The notes under the pieces are model-generated. The model saw only the letters and a list, made by a program, of their open reading frames with translations. It was not told the origin of the DNA and ran no database searches. Both the position numbers and the translations under genes were made by a program. From a virus, in the IMG/VR virus record IMGVR_UViG_3300021962_000316, positions 1 through 35,463 of that record: 35,463 nucleotides of DNA. The stretch is one strand, 5' to 3'. Of the stretch, positions 18,572-26,595 are shown one piece after another. How positions within the stretch are numbered: the stretch's first letter is position 1; each line of letters opens with the position of its first letter.

Positions 18572-20383
18572 TTAACCTTCACATGCTAAACAAACGTCTT
18601 CGGTTGCTAATGCTTTCAAGTCAATCTCTTCCATGACTTGTCGCTCTATTTTCTTTGATATCTTATCTGCCTTACCAATCTTTTCTGAACGGCAATAGTA
18701 TAATGTCTTTAAGCCTTGTTTCCACGCTTGAAAGTGAACAGCATGGATATACTTAATATTACTATCGGGTCTAAAGAATAGATTAACAGATTGTGCTTGA
18801 TCTATATACTGTTGTCTATCTGCAGAATGTTGAACAACCCAACGCTGGTCAATTTCCATAGATGTTTTAAATACTTCTTTATCCCAATCAGACAACCAAG
18901 TTAAATGCTGTACCGATCCATCATTAGCAATAATTGAAGACCAGATATCATTGTAGTCATTTTGTGATACTGTACCACTGTCACTTGAAAGATGCTTTTC
19001 AATAACTCTATTTAACCATTTGTTTTTGTTGAGCATTGAACCCGATAAAGTATCTTGTCTATATGCGTTCGCACGAAGGGGCTCAATAGAAGGGGAAGTA
19101 TTACCCATAATGATAGAAGAAGAAGCGTTTGGAGCAATAGCAAGCATATGAGAGAAGCGGCGTCCAGTACCTGCCGCATCGGGTGCTTCGCCTCTTTCGG
19201 TACCCAATTGAATATTTGCATTATCTAGTTCCTTGCGAATGTGACCGAATATCTTATGGTTCAATCCTGTTGCTGATGCCGATTCCCATGGGATGCTTTT
19301 CTTTTGTAAAAGAGCATGCCAACCGAGAGCACCAATACCAATAGACCGTTCGCGAATAGCAGAATATCGTGCGCGTGATATGCTATCAGGAGCATTATCA
19401 ATGAAATACTGCAAGACGTTATCGAGCATCTCTGCAACGTCCCGAAGAAAAAGTCTGTCATCTTTCCAATCATCGTAATACTCCAAGTTCAAAGAGGATA
19501 AGCAACATACCGCAGTACGATCTTTATCCGTAGGTAAAATAATTTCACTGCACAAATTAGATTGTTTAATACTTAGTCCCAGTTTCTTTTGGAACTCAGG
19601 CATTGCTCTATTGCTACTATCAATAAAATGTAGATAGGGCTCACCTGTTTGCATACGCATATCTAAAATACGTTGCCATAATTCTCTTGCTGACACTTTA
19701 TCTCTAACTTCGCCATTGTGAGGATCTTTTAATTCCCATGTGTCATCCATCTCGGGATCAATCATTGCACGTTCAATTAAATGCATAAAATCATCAGTGA
19801 TATTAATACCGTGATGCAAATTCAAACAACGCATATTGGGATCGCCTGTTGGCTTTCTCATCTCTAGAAAAATAAGAATGTCCGGATGAGAAATATCAAG
19901 ATAAGCGGCATAGCTACCACGACGAGTCCTACCTTGTCTATAAGCGAGAGATGATGCGTCATATGTGCGAAGGTGGGGCATGACTCCAACCGATTTATCA
20001 TCCGATGAACGTATTCCGATACCAATTCCAACTCCTCCACCCATCATGGATAACCAATTTACTTCGGCCAGACAATCGACCAAACCTTCTGCACTATCAT
20101 GTAGATAAGGTAAAAAACATGATATAGGAAGGCCACGCTTACTACGCCCAAAGCTGAGAATAGGAGTAGAATAAGACAACCAATGTCTACTGCTGTACTC
20201 ATAAAGTCTTTGCGAATGTTCTCGATTTGACCCGAACGTCTTGGAAACATATGCGAACCTTTCTTGCGGTGAGACCTCATCCTCCTTCATATAGCTTTCT
20301 TTTAATCTTTTAATACCTAGCTCGTCAAATAGACTATCTCTAGAATAGTCGACATTAATCCCATGCACAATTTCTTGCGTCAT
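18572..20383 (-). CDS. nrdA: Ribonucleotide reductase large subunit, class I (603 aa)
   Basis: Catalytic residues can be read directly: Cys89 (PISCFLP) and Cys293 (AVCCLSS) as the redox pair, Asn276, Cys278 and Glu280 in NLCSE, Tyr562-Tyr563 in TLYYCRSEK for radical transfer, and Cys598/Cys601 at the C-terminus. E. coli NrdA has 761 residues; the N-terminal ATP-cone is missing here, so allosteric activity control by dATP is probably lost. It reduces NDPs to dNDPs with NrdB. TTGGAGTAAAG precedes the ATG. Confidence 0.95.
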   Translation of the reverse strand: MTQEIVHGINVDYSRDSLFDELGIKRLKESYMKEDEVSPQERFAYVSKTFGSNREHSQRLYEYSSRHWLSYSTPILSFGRSKRGLPISCFLPYLHDSAEGLVDCLAEVNWLSMMGGGVGIGIGIRSSDDKSVGVMPHLRTYDASSLAYRQGRTRRGSYAAYLDISHPDILIFLEMRKPTGDPNMRCLNLHHGINITDDFMHLIERAMIDPEMDDTWELKDPHNGEVRDKVSARELWQRILDMRMQTGEPYLHFIDSSNRAMPEFQKKLGLSIKQSNLCSEIILPTDKDRTAVCCLSSLNLEYYDDWKDDRLFLRDVAEMLDNVLQYFIDNAPDSISRARYSAIRERSIGIGALGWHALLQKKSIPWESASATGLNHKIFGHIRKELDNANIQLGTERGEAPDAAGTGRRFSHMLAIAPNASSSIIMGNTSPSIEPLRANAYRQDTLSGSMLNKNKWLNRVIEKHLSSDSGTVSQNDYNDIWSSIIANDGSVQHLTWLSDWDKEVFKTSMEIDQRWVVQHSADRQQYIDQAQSVNLFFRPDSNIKYIHAVHFQAWKQGLKTLYYCRSEKIGKADKISKKIERQVMEEIDLKALATEDVCLACEG

Positions 20384-20404
20384 CTTTACTCCAATTTTTT
20401 TATT

Positions 20405-20593
20405 TTAAACTACTGATAGTGCAGCATTACAAATTTGTACTACATATCTTATTGTTTTTTCATCTCCAGCACATTCTTGTGCTACTCTAACATCTTTTAT
20501 TTCTTGTAACAAATAATTTCGTTCCTCAACACTAATGTTTCCTATTTGGCAGGCTTCAACTATTGATTGTATCTCTTGTTCTAATGGATGCAT
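20405..20593 (-). CDS. Conserved small phage protein (62 aa)
   Basis: Start chosen at ATG 20593 in a TAATG overlap with the lipoprotein gene. The sequence begins MHPLEQEIQSIVEACQIGNI and continues with ERNYLLQEIKDVR and AQECAGDE, a block I recall from small T4-type phage proteins. Mostly helical with three cysteines. Located between a lipoprotein and nrdA. Function unknown. Confidence 0.75.
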   Translation of the reverse strand: MHPLEQEIQSIVEACQIGNISVEERNYLLQEIKDVRVAQECAGDEKTIRYVVQICNAALSVV

Positions 20594-20955
20594 TATCGAT
20601 TCTCCCATGCGGTTTTTGTTGCGTTTATTCTTTGTGTCGCTGTCTTTTTGCCTAATTCACAAAAGGTTTTACTTGCACCGCTATTCATCTTTATTGCGTG
20701 ACTATGTAATCCTTTGATATTATCTTTCTGCGGATCATTTCGCCATTCTGTATATTTTGACAAATGCTCTGTATATGCAATTACATTTGACCAATTACTT
20801 TTTTCACAATCAACTTTATTAATCTCAATATCAGCACTGACTAAATAACCAAACATAATTGGGTCATGTGGTCTTGGCCAATATTTTTGCAAATTGCTTA
20901 CAGTACTACATCCTGCAAGCAAAGTAATACTTAATAATACTAATAACTTTTTCAT
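20593..20955 (-). CDS. Lipoprotein (120 aa)
   Basis: The signal MKKLLVLLSITLLAGCSTVS ends in a lipobox L-A-G-C, so Cys16 should be lipid-modified. The mature part has Cys residues in VDCEKSNW and TFCELGK, Trp-rich and basic segments, and no other membrane helix. Envelope location and the neighbouring spanin-like genes suggest a role in lysis or exclusion (inference). AAGGAATAAA precedes the ATG, which shares ATGA with the upstream stop. Confidence 0.7.
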   Translation of the reverse strand: MKKLLVLLSITLLAGCSTVSNLQKYWPRPHDPIMFGYLVSADIEINKVDCEKSNWSNVIAYTEHLSKYTEWRNDPQKDNIKGLHSHAIKMNSGASKTFCELGKKTATQRINATKTAWENR

Positions 20956-21218
20956 TTTATTCCTTCGTATATTGTTTTTTGTACGTTATACCATTCTATC
21001 CATGCATCCATTTTAACTGCACATTCATAATATGCAGTATAGTTTACAGTAACTATTTTTGCTACATCGCTTAATTTTGCGTCAGGGCTAAGTTCTTGTA
21101 GATTTGGGCATTTTGTCAGTAATACTTTAGGCACTTCTGGAAATTTTGCAACAACAGGAACAGTTGTTGAACATCCCGTTAATGATATGAGCAATAAAAG
21201 CATAATGATAGATTTCAT
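20952..21218 (-). CDS. Outer spanin-like lipoprotein (88 aa)
   Basis: The signal MKSIIMLLLLISLTGCST carries a lipobox L-T-G-C at residue 16. The mature protein holds KCPNLQEL, a Pro-rich start (VPVVAKFPEVPK) and NYTAYYECAVK with WIEWYN, typical of Rz1-like outer spanins as I know them. It lies directly behind the membrane/coiled-coil protein at 21215 (ATGA overlap), the expected order for an i-spanin/o-spanin pair that joins the two membranes at lysis. Confidence 0.7.
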   Translation of the reverse strand: MKSIIMLLLLISLTGCSTTVPVVAKFPEVPKVLLTKCPNLQELSPDAKLSDVAKIVTVNYTAYYECAVKMDAWIEWYNVQKTIYEGIK

Positions 21219-21661
21219 CTGCGTTCCTTCGCTGCGTCATTGTGCGATATAAAAAATTCCTTAGGAAGTTCACAAATACCGCCAGGAGCAAATTTAGTAT
21301 CGTATTTGATAATTTCTCTATCTATGTACTTTATAACTTCTTCGCCTTTTTCGCGAACTACCTTTTGCTTATATACTACCTTTTCCTGTATCTTAATGTT
21401 TTCTTTTTTGCTCTCAACTTCTGCGGCGGCAACTTTTGCTTCTAACTCTTTTACTTTTTCCATCATTGCGGCTTGTATGCCAAGTCCGCCTTCAAAGTAT
21501 ACACCCATTACAAACAATACAAATCCTACTATTCTAATAGGAATGTAATAATTGCTTATGAATGGTATAACCTTAAGTACCATGCTGATAATGATAATTA
21601 GCAATCCTGCTGCTAAGATAGCATGAAAGAAAGTACTAGGTAATAGAGATAGATACCACAT
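21215..21661 (-). CDS. Inner spanin-like membrane protein (148 aa)
   Basis: Two hydrophobic segments lie at about 10-30 and 40-57, then a long Glu/Lys-rich coiled coil (about 68-115) and a conserved-looking end CELPKEFFISHNDAAK. A membrane anchor plus coiled coil is the design of Rz-type inner spanins, though these usually have one helix. It would pair with the lipoprotein gene that follows in an ATGA overlap. No endolysin is visible in the window. Confidence 0.65.
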   Translation of the reverse strand: MWYLSLLPSTFFHAILAAGLLIIIISMVLKVIPFISNYYIPIRIVGFVLFVMGVYFEGGLGIQAAMMEKVKELEAKVAAAEVESKKENIKIQEKVVYKQKVVREKGEEVIKYIDREIIKYDTKFAPGGICELPKEFFISHNDAAKERR

Positions 21662-22056
21662 TAAGATTCTAATATTTGTTTAATGTTTGGCGGTACAAAT
21701 GTGTCAGGTTTTAATACCTTACCATCTTCCCGTTTGATCAACTTACCATCAACCATCTTAGACATATTAGATCGCGCAACTTCATCCCATACTGCTTGTT
21801 GCGGAATGCCCAATGAATGTTCTAAGCCTTCAATAACCCATTTCAAATCTGCACACGCATCTGCGATTTCAATTATATCGGTTTCATTCCACGCGTGCAT
21901 CAATTCTTTATATTCTTCTACAATTAACTTCATATAAAGTGCTGCTTGCTCAAATCTTTCTGGTGGTAAACCTGTGTGATCTGGAACACCGGGTTCACCG
22001 TAGACGTTTTGCTCGCCTGCAAGCATAAACTTCTTCACATCATCATTACTGTTCAT
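21661..22056 (-). CDS. MazG-like nucleotide pyrophosphohydrolase (131 aa)
   Basis: EExxE at residues 47-51 (VEEYKEL) and EIADACADL at 63-71 form the metal-binding set of all-alpha NTP pyrophosphohydrolases. The C-terminal VWDEVARSNMSKMVDGKLIK segment is typical of the phage MazG-like group. It would hydrolyse non-standard or regulatory nucleotides. It starts within the last 11 bases of thyX and belongs to the nucleotide operon. Confidence 0.8.
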   Translation of the reverse strand: MNSNDDVKKFMLAGEQNVYGEPGVPDHTGLPPERFEQAALYMKLIVEEYKELMHAWNETDIIEIADACADLKWVIEGLEHSLGIPQQAVWDEVARSNMSKMVDGKLIKREDGKVLKPDTFVPPNIKQILES

Positions 22057-22732
22057 TTACTAAATCCTTAGTCATAGGGAAAATTTCTGTAATCACTTCA
22101 GCAATAGCTAGGGCAATTTCAGCGTGTTCTTTCTGAGTTCCATTGCCAGCTCGTAGAACTATATAGTGGATCCAACTTCTCAAGGTACCATTCATATAAA
22201 GTCTACTAACCGTCAACCCCTCGGGTAGAACTGCACGAGCTTGTTCTTTGGCAATGCCTTTAGCTACTGCCCAAGAATATATATCCCGGGTTTTATTTAT
22301 AAGATCGCGCTGTAAATTTTGCCACTGATAAGCAATTTGTCTCTGTTCATCATTCTGTAAATCTATCTCAACAGAATTTTGTCTGTTTTTAGTATCTTGC
22401 AGACGAGCTTCACGAATAACAAAATCTAAATCCTGTGTAGGATCAGCATATCTTTGACTAAACTCCTGAAAAGAAAAACTTCTATGACGAAGAATCTGTC
22501 GCGCAATATCCCTTGTAGTTTCAATCTCAACGCACGCAGATACCATCTCAAGTGGTGACCAGTGTTGATGTTTAATCAAATACTTAATCAACTTCTCAGA
22601 TGTCTCTGTGTTGTATTGGTTTGCTGGATTCGAAACTCTTGCACAAAATGCTACTAGATCTTGTGCGTCATACAAACCGTCGGACACTAACTCTCGTGTC
22701 GGTTTGCTATAACTAATTAACTTACATTTCAT
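22046..22732 (-). CDS. thyX: Flavin-dependent thymidylate synthase ThyX (228 aa)
   Basis: RHRSFSFQEFSQRY at residues 82-95 is the R-H-R-x7-S signature of ThyX; HWSPLEM near 57 and LRSWIHYIVLR near 185 agree. It makes dTMP from dUMP using methylenetetrahydrofolate and FAD. It links dCMP deaminase and ribonucleotide reductase into a dTTP supply line. T4 uses the unrelated ThyA, so ThyX marks this phage lineage. ATG 22732 directly follows the primase stop. Confidence 0.95.
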   Translation of the reverse strand: MKCKLISYSKPTRELVSDGLYDAQDLVAFCARVSNPANQYNTETSEKLIKYLIKHQHWSPLEMVSACVEIETTRDIARQILRHRSFSFQEFSQRYADPTQDLDFVIREARLQDTKNRQNSVEIDLQNDEQRQIAYQWQNLQRDLINKTRDIYSWAVAKGIAKEQARAVLPEGLTVSRLYMNGTLRSWIHYIVLRAGNGTQKEHAEIALAIAEVITEIFPMTKDLVNEQ

Positions 22733-23749
22733 TTAACACCTCTTCCATGATACGAATTTCATTTTTGCTTCTAGACCATTATATATGTTCTTCTTAATTA
22801 TGTTCAATGGTTCTTTGCCCGTTAACACAATATCATTAATATCTTTTTCTTCTAAAGTCTGCGGCCATACAACAATATTATAATTGCTATTGATAGCTTT
22901 GTCTATAATTTTACAAACTTCTTTGTTTCTAGGTTGGTTGTCAAAAATAACAACTAATCTTTCTTTTGGAATGCCCAATGAATCTAGTTTACCAAATGCT
23001 GTACCTGCAACCGCAATACAATTTGGAATGAATAAACTATCAATAGGACCCTCAACAACATAAACCTTTTTGTTCTTATCCACAAAATCTAAACCAAATA
23101 TAAATGGTTTATCATCATTGATCTTAATAGTAACATATCTTAAAGATTCGCCTCTTAGGGCTCTACAAGTTACACCAACTAATAAACCTTTTTCATCATA
23201 GAAAGGAATAACCAATCTGGGTTCTTTGGTCTTTAATGTGTCTTTATACTTGTCCGATAATTGTTCTATTTTTCTAATGTCGTCGACAAAGTATAACTGT
23301 TTAAATTTTTCTCTTGGGATTTTTCTTTTTAAACAAAACTGCACTGCTTCATTATCATCGGGCAATTTATCTAAACGGTCAAGTAATTCATCTAATAAAT
23401 TTTTTGGTTCAAACACAGGCGCAGCCATTTTAAATTTATCTTCAACCTTTTGATGCGGTTTATTTAATGGCAGACCTTCACTATATCGTTCCATAGTATA
23501 TTGATTATACATCAAAGAGTCCATTTGTTTTAAGAATGACCCAAAGTGTAATGATGCATCGCAGTTATGACATTTATAAAACAAATCGTTTTTAACGGCA
23601 TAAAAGTACCCACGCGTTTTATTCTTTTTTGAAGAAGAATCTCCGCAAATGGTACAACGACAGTTATACAGATGGTCGTTCTTTTGTTTGAACAACGGCA
23701 ACCGATTACTGATTAATTTTAAGTATTTAAGATCAAGAAATAAAGACAC
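22733..23749 (-). CDS. DNA primase, T4 gp61 type (338 aa)
   Basis: A Cys knuckle pair CTICGDSS (about 33-40) and CHNCDASL (about 60-67) forms the zinc-binding domain. A TOPRIM-like core follows: VYVVEGPIDSLF near 230 with the catalytic Glu, and LVVIFDNQPRNK near 266 with Asp. It makes RNA primers for lagging-strand synthesis. The start is GTG at 23749 with GGAG 7 bases upstream, buried in a hairpin. No ATG lies before the zinc finger, so the GTG is convincing. Confidence 0.9.
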   Translation of the reverse strand: MSLFLDLKYLKLISNRLPLFKQKNDHLYNCRCTICGDSSSKKNKTRGYFYAVKNDLFYKCHNCDASLHFGSFLKQMDSLMYNQYTMERYSEGLPLNKPHQKVEDKFKMAAPVFEPKNLLDELLDRLDKLPDDNEAVQFCLKRKIPREKFKQLYFVDDIRKIEQLSDKYKDTLKTKEPRLVIPFYDEKGLLVGVTCRALRGESLRYVTIKINDDKPFIFGLDFVDKNKKVYVVEGPIDSLFIPNCIAVAGTAFGKLDSLGIPKERLVVIFDNQPRNKEVCKIIDKAINSNYNIVVWPQTLEEKDINDIVLTGKEPLNIIKKNIYNGLEAKMKFVSWKRC

Positions 23750-23774
23750 AATAAGACTCCAGGAGAGTCTTATT
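23750..23774 (-). promoter_or_regulatory. Hairpin covering the primase ribosome site
   Basis: AATAAGACTC (23750-23759) and GAGTCTTATT (23765-23774) are perfect inverted repeats around 5 bases. On the minus strand they overlap the end of the -10 box and the start of the message, and the stem contains the GGAG that precedes GTG 23749. The element could be an operator, a translational control hairpin, or a terminator for upstream genes. Confidence 0.6.
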
Positions 23775-23800
23775 ATAATATAAACAGGCTATAAGGTCAA
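23772..23800 (-). promoter_or_regulatory. Sigma70-like promoter of the primase-thyX-RNR operon
   Basis: Minus-strand TTGACC, 17-base spacer and TATAAT. The -35 overlaps the stop of the 23797-24102 gene. It lies ahead of the long run of genes from primase down to 14573. No other strong promoter was seen inside that run. Confidence 0.7.
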
Positions 23801-24102
23801 TTGAAAAGTGGTTGAATCTTATCAATATGGCCAGCTAGGAAGCCAACTACGGCTAATCCGCCCCATGCCATATATGTCCATTTGTCTTTTAATTTTTCCA
23901 TTTGCTCAATCTTATGATTAAGCTCGGCATGCTGAGCGCAAGAAGCATCGTACATCTTATCGAGTTTTGCGCTAAGATCATCGCGCGTTTTATCCAAACA
24001 ATCATGCATTTCCTTAACATCGGTTTTTAAGGTATCAATTTTTTCATTAATACCTTCGACCTTAGTCTCAAGTATGCCGATTCTTTCTTGCGAAGTAGCC
24101 AT
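23797..24102 (-). CDS. Coiled-coil protein with C-terminal membrane helix (101 aa)
   Basis: A long coiled coil (ILETKVEGINEKIDTLKTDV and onward) fills residues 8-75, followed by one hydrophobic helix WTYMAWGGLAVVGFLAGHI near 76-94. This layout resembles XhlA-type hemolysin/holin partners and other small tail-anchored phage proteins. It is 3 bases from the next membrane protein gene. A holin role is possible but not proven; the lysis-like genes are about 2 kb downstream. Confidence 0.65.
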   Translation of the reverse strand: MATSQERIGILETKVEGINEKIDTLKTDVKEMHDCLDKTRDDLSAKLDKMYDASCAQHAELNHKIEQMEKLKDKWTYMAWGGLAVVGFLAGHIDKIQPLFN

Positions 24103-24105
24103 TTT

Positions 24106-24441
24106 TTATTTTTTCTTTTTAGCTTTTGCAACAGCTGTTTTTGTTTTTGTTGTAGCTTTTTTAACTACAGCAGTTGCGTCAGCCAAATTAACTTTGCCGT
24201 CATCATTTACATCAAGTGTAGCTTTTGCCTCTTCAACAAATTCTTTAACTTCTTGAGTAACTGTAGGAACAAATGTAGGTGTTACAGGTGCGGTTGGTGT
24301 TGGTTCAGCCGGCGGTACTTCTTCTACAACAGGTTGAGCCTGTTCTGTTTTTACAACAGTTTCAGGAATATCTTTACCTTTTCTCAAAATAAAATAACCT
24401 GCTACTGCAAGAATTGCGACTGCTACGATGATAATTTCCAT
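24106..24441 (-). CDS. Membrane-anchored protein with dockerin-like Ca loop (111 aa)
   Basis: An N-terminal membrane helix (MEIIIVAVAILAVAGYFILR) is followed by a Pro/Thr/Glu-rich linker. A segment LDVNDDGKVNLADATAVVKK then fits the D-x-N-x-D-G-x-V-N-x-x-D calcium loop of dockerin repeats and EF hands. The C-terminus is Lys-rich. The single loop would be an isolated repeat; dockerins normally have two. Function unknown; it may tether or sense at the membrane. Confidence 0.7.
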   Translation of the reverse strand: MEIIIVAVAILAVAGYFILRKGKDIPETVVKTEQAQPVVEEVPPAEPTPTAPVTPTFVPTVTQEVKEFVEEAKATLDVNDDGKVNLADATAVVKKATTKTKTAVAKAKKKK

Positions 24442-24989
24442 TATTTTCTCCTAAAAATACTATTTGAATCAACCCATTTTTTCTGACGCTTTTTGCTAAT
24501 CGGCGGTTGATCTGGCGGCAATCCCGCAATCCCCGGAGTTACTGCGGCATTGTTTGCTGCAACTGCTCCCTCGCCCTCTTCAGAAAACTGCTTGAATGTG
24601 AACATTTTACGATCATTGAGATACTCCTCAACTAATATAAGTTCTTCATTTAAATCAGACTTAACTTTATTTATATATCTTAATTCCAAGTCAATCGGCT
24701 CTTTGCCTTCTTCTAATGATTCTTTTATTAATGCATATGCAGCTGCTAATGAAACAAATTGTTTATTTGCGATTGGCACCTTTTCCACAATTTTCTTTAA
24801 TCTAAATACTAATCTGTGTAAAAGAGTATAAGCATCTCTTTCCTGTACAGTATTTAGATCGCGCATTTTAATTAATTCATTGCCCTTATCGTCAATGATA
24901 CCTAACTTGAATGCATCTGTTTTGTTAAATGGCGTTACTAGAAGTTTAAGTATTCTATATGCTATAACTGAATCTACAAATTTTCCCAT
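24441..24989 (-). CDS. Conserved T4-type hypothetical protein (182 aa)
   Basis: Begins MGKFVDSVIAYRILKLLVTP followed by FNKTDAFKLGIID and a helical core with ERDAYTLLHRLVFRLKKI. I recall this block as conserved in T4-type aquatic phages, possibly virion-associated. The C-terminal 50 residues are Ala/Pro-rich and basic, ending KKRQKKWVDSNSIFRRK. It sits at the junction of membrane genes and fibre genes. Function unknown. Confidence 0.7.
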   Translation of the reverse strand: MGKFVDSVIAYRILKLLVTPFNKTDAFKLGIIDDKGNELIKMRDLNTVQERDAYTLLHRLVFRLKKIVEKVPIANKQFVSLAAAYALIKESLEEGKEPIDLELRYINKVKSDLNEELILVEEYLNDRKMFTFKQFSEEGEGAVAANNAAVTPGIAGLPPDQPPISKKRQKKWVDSNSIFRRK

Positions 24990-25001
24990 TTTATTTCTCT
25001 T

Positions 25002-26192
25002 TTATACGTTTGCTGTATTTGTTGATGGGTAATATCTATTAGTGCCCCAAATAATTCTAACGGCGCCTTTAGCACCCCAACCAGTGGAGTGCGGGAATCC
25101 TGCGTACCAAAGAGATCCGCCACCACCGCCACCGAATGCGTATCCAGAGCTTCCTACAGTTTGACCATACCCCTGATTGATACTCGCTGGAGGTTCTCCG
25201 CCTGAACCACCTTGACCAGTCCAGCCGGAGTCAAGATAATTTCCAACGCCGCCAGCACCACTTGCGCCTTCACCGTAGATACCTACACCGCCACCGCCTT
25301 TACCTTCATATCTAGTTCTACCGCCAGCACCACCACCGCCACCGTTTCCTGCTAATCCACTAAATGTTTCAGCATTACCACCGTTTCCGCTATAACCCGC
25401 AGCACCACCGCCACCGCCAGTATTAGAATATCCGCCATTGCCGCCGCCTTGACCTATTCGTAAATCGCCGCCGACGCCTTTGCCGCCCAAGACTTGCGCA
25501 CCATAACCACCGCCGGCAAGAATTAAATTCGGTCCAAATGAACTATATCCTCCAGAAGCACCAATTGCGGTATTACTTTGTCCTGCTTGCCCGACAATCA
25601 CCGTATAATTTTGGCCTCCAGTTGTTGTAACATTTCCCCATGACAATGCGCCGCCACCACCACCTGTAGAACCACCGCAACCACCACCACCAACCGCTAC
25701 AACGCTGACAGAAGTAAATCCAAACGGCGCCACAAATGTGTATGTACCTGGAATGGTATATTCTTGTTGACCAGGTGGGGTTTGACTTGTATCATTTATA
25801 ACGATTGAAGAAGATATTCCAGCAAGAGAACTTAATGTTCTACTTGGATCAGTATATACTGCAATAACAAAAGATTCCGTTATGGGTTCAGTTGTTATAT
25901 CTGAGATCAGAGTTATTCCTGTTGCAGTACCAGCGTTTTTAGATATAGAAATAGTGCCTGTAGGTATAGTATTGGATGCAAAGTCAATATTACTAGCATT
26001 GGTAGGTTCTACTGCCCAATAAAGAGTTGTTGATCCGGTTGGCACATATTGTGCAAATACACTGAATGATATACTGTTGCCTTCATTTACACTGTATGCA
26101 GATGGAGTAACCGAACAGGTAATCCTAGGTGATCCGGTGGAAGCAACTGTTATTGGGCCTGCAAATGATATGTCTTGAAAAAACAATGACAT
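25002..26192 (-). CDS. Tail adhesin: one Calx-beta domain plus glycine-rich domain (396 aa)
   Basis: After the start MSLFFQDISFAGPITVAS, a single Calx-beta-like domain (about 25-135: SVNEGNSISFSVFA ... ITESFVIAV) precedes the linker NDTSQTPPGQQEYTIPGTYT. The linker is nearly the same as in the 10416-12179 protein. A glycine-rich domain (about 160-375) and the end YPSTNTANV are also shared. This looks like a shorter relative with two fewer Calx-beta repeats. AAAGGTATAGA precedes the ATG. Confidence 0.8.
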   Translation of the reverse strand: MSLFFQDISFAGPITVASTGSPRITCSVTPSAYSVNEGNSISFSVFAQYVPTGSTTLYWAVEPTNASNIDFASNTIPTGTISISKNAGTATGITLISDITTEPITESFVIAVYTDPSRTLSSLAGISSSIVINDTSQTPPGQQEYTIPGTYTFVAPFGFTSVSVVAVGGGGCGGSTGGGGGALSWGNVTTTGGQNYTVIVGQAGQSNTAIGASGGYSSFGPNLILAGGGYGAQVLGGKGVGGDLRIGQGGGNGGYSNTGGGGGAAGYSGNGGNAETFSGLAGNGGGGGAGGRTRYEGKGGGGVGIYGEGASGAGGVGNYLDSGWTGQGGSGGEPPASINQGYGQTVGSSGYAFGGGGGGSLWYAGFPHSTGWGAKGAVRIIWGTNRYYPSTNTANV

Positions 26193-26193
26193 T

Positions 26194-26583
26194 CTATACC
26201 TTTCTTAATATCTCTATTATATTATTATCTAAAGGTATTTCTGAATCTATCAGAATAAGATCTTTAGATATAATTATTTTTTCCGGCATATAATTTAAAA
26301 ATACTAAAAATGTTTTTAACTGAGGCCAAAACTTTTGATCTATCTTATAGAACAACATCTTTGTGGCCGCCTCAACTCCAAACAAATTGTTTAGTACAAT
26401 TATATGATTTAAAATTAATCTTTCCTTTAATTCTTTACCACTATGATACTTACCAAGAAGTCGTTTAACATATTTAAACCTCTTAATATCATCTAAGAAT
26501 TCCGCCATACCTTTACAGTATGGGTTATCATAGTATTTCATAGCATACATTATAAAGTTTTCTTCAGTCAATTCAAATGTCAT
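26194..26583 (-). CDS. Conserved T4-type hypothetical protein (129 aa)
   Basis: Begins MTFELTEENFIMYAMKYYDN; the blocks MAEFLDDIKRFKYVKRLL and LKERLILNHIIVLNNLFGVE are familiar from a widely conserved T4-type myovirus family whose role is not known to me. All-helical, basic. It is embedded between two glycine-rich adhesin genes, 1 base from the upstream ATG of 26192. It may be a virion or assembly protein (inference). Confidence 0.75.
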   Translation of the reverse strand: MTFELTEENFIMYAMKYYDNPYCKGMAEFLDDIKRFKYVKRLLGKYHSGKELKERLILNHIIVLNNLFGVEAATKMLFYKIDQKFWPQLKTFLVFLNYMPEKIIISKDLILIDSEIPLDNNIIEILRKV

Positions 26584-26595
26584 ATTTTTATTTTA

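Noticed and set aside
24088-24486. Cysteine- and phenylalanine-rich plus-strand frame
   Set aside because: It is antisense to the lysine-rich membrane protein at 24106-24441; its composition is a shadow effect.
24666-24676. A TATAAATA match inside the 24441-24989 gene
   Set aside because: It lies within a coding region far from a start codon, so it is probably chance in AT-rich sequence.
25002-25014. TATAAAAG near the start of the 24441-24989 gene, and TATAAACG near 10410, as late promoters
   Set aside because: Both fall on the shared AACGTATAA coding end of the two adhesins and match the late box in only 6 of 8 positions.
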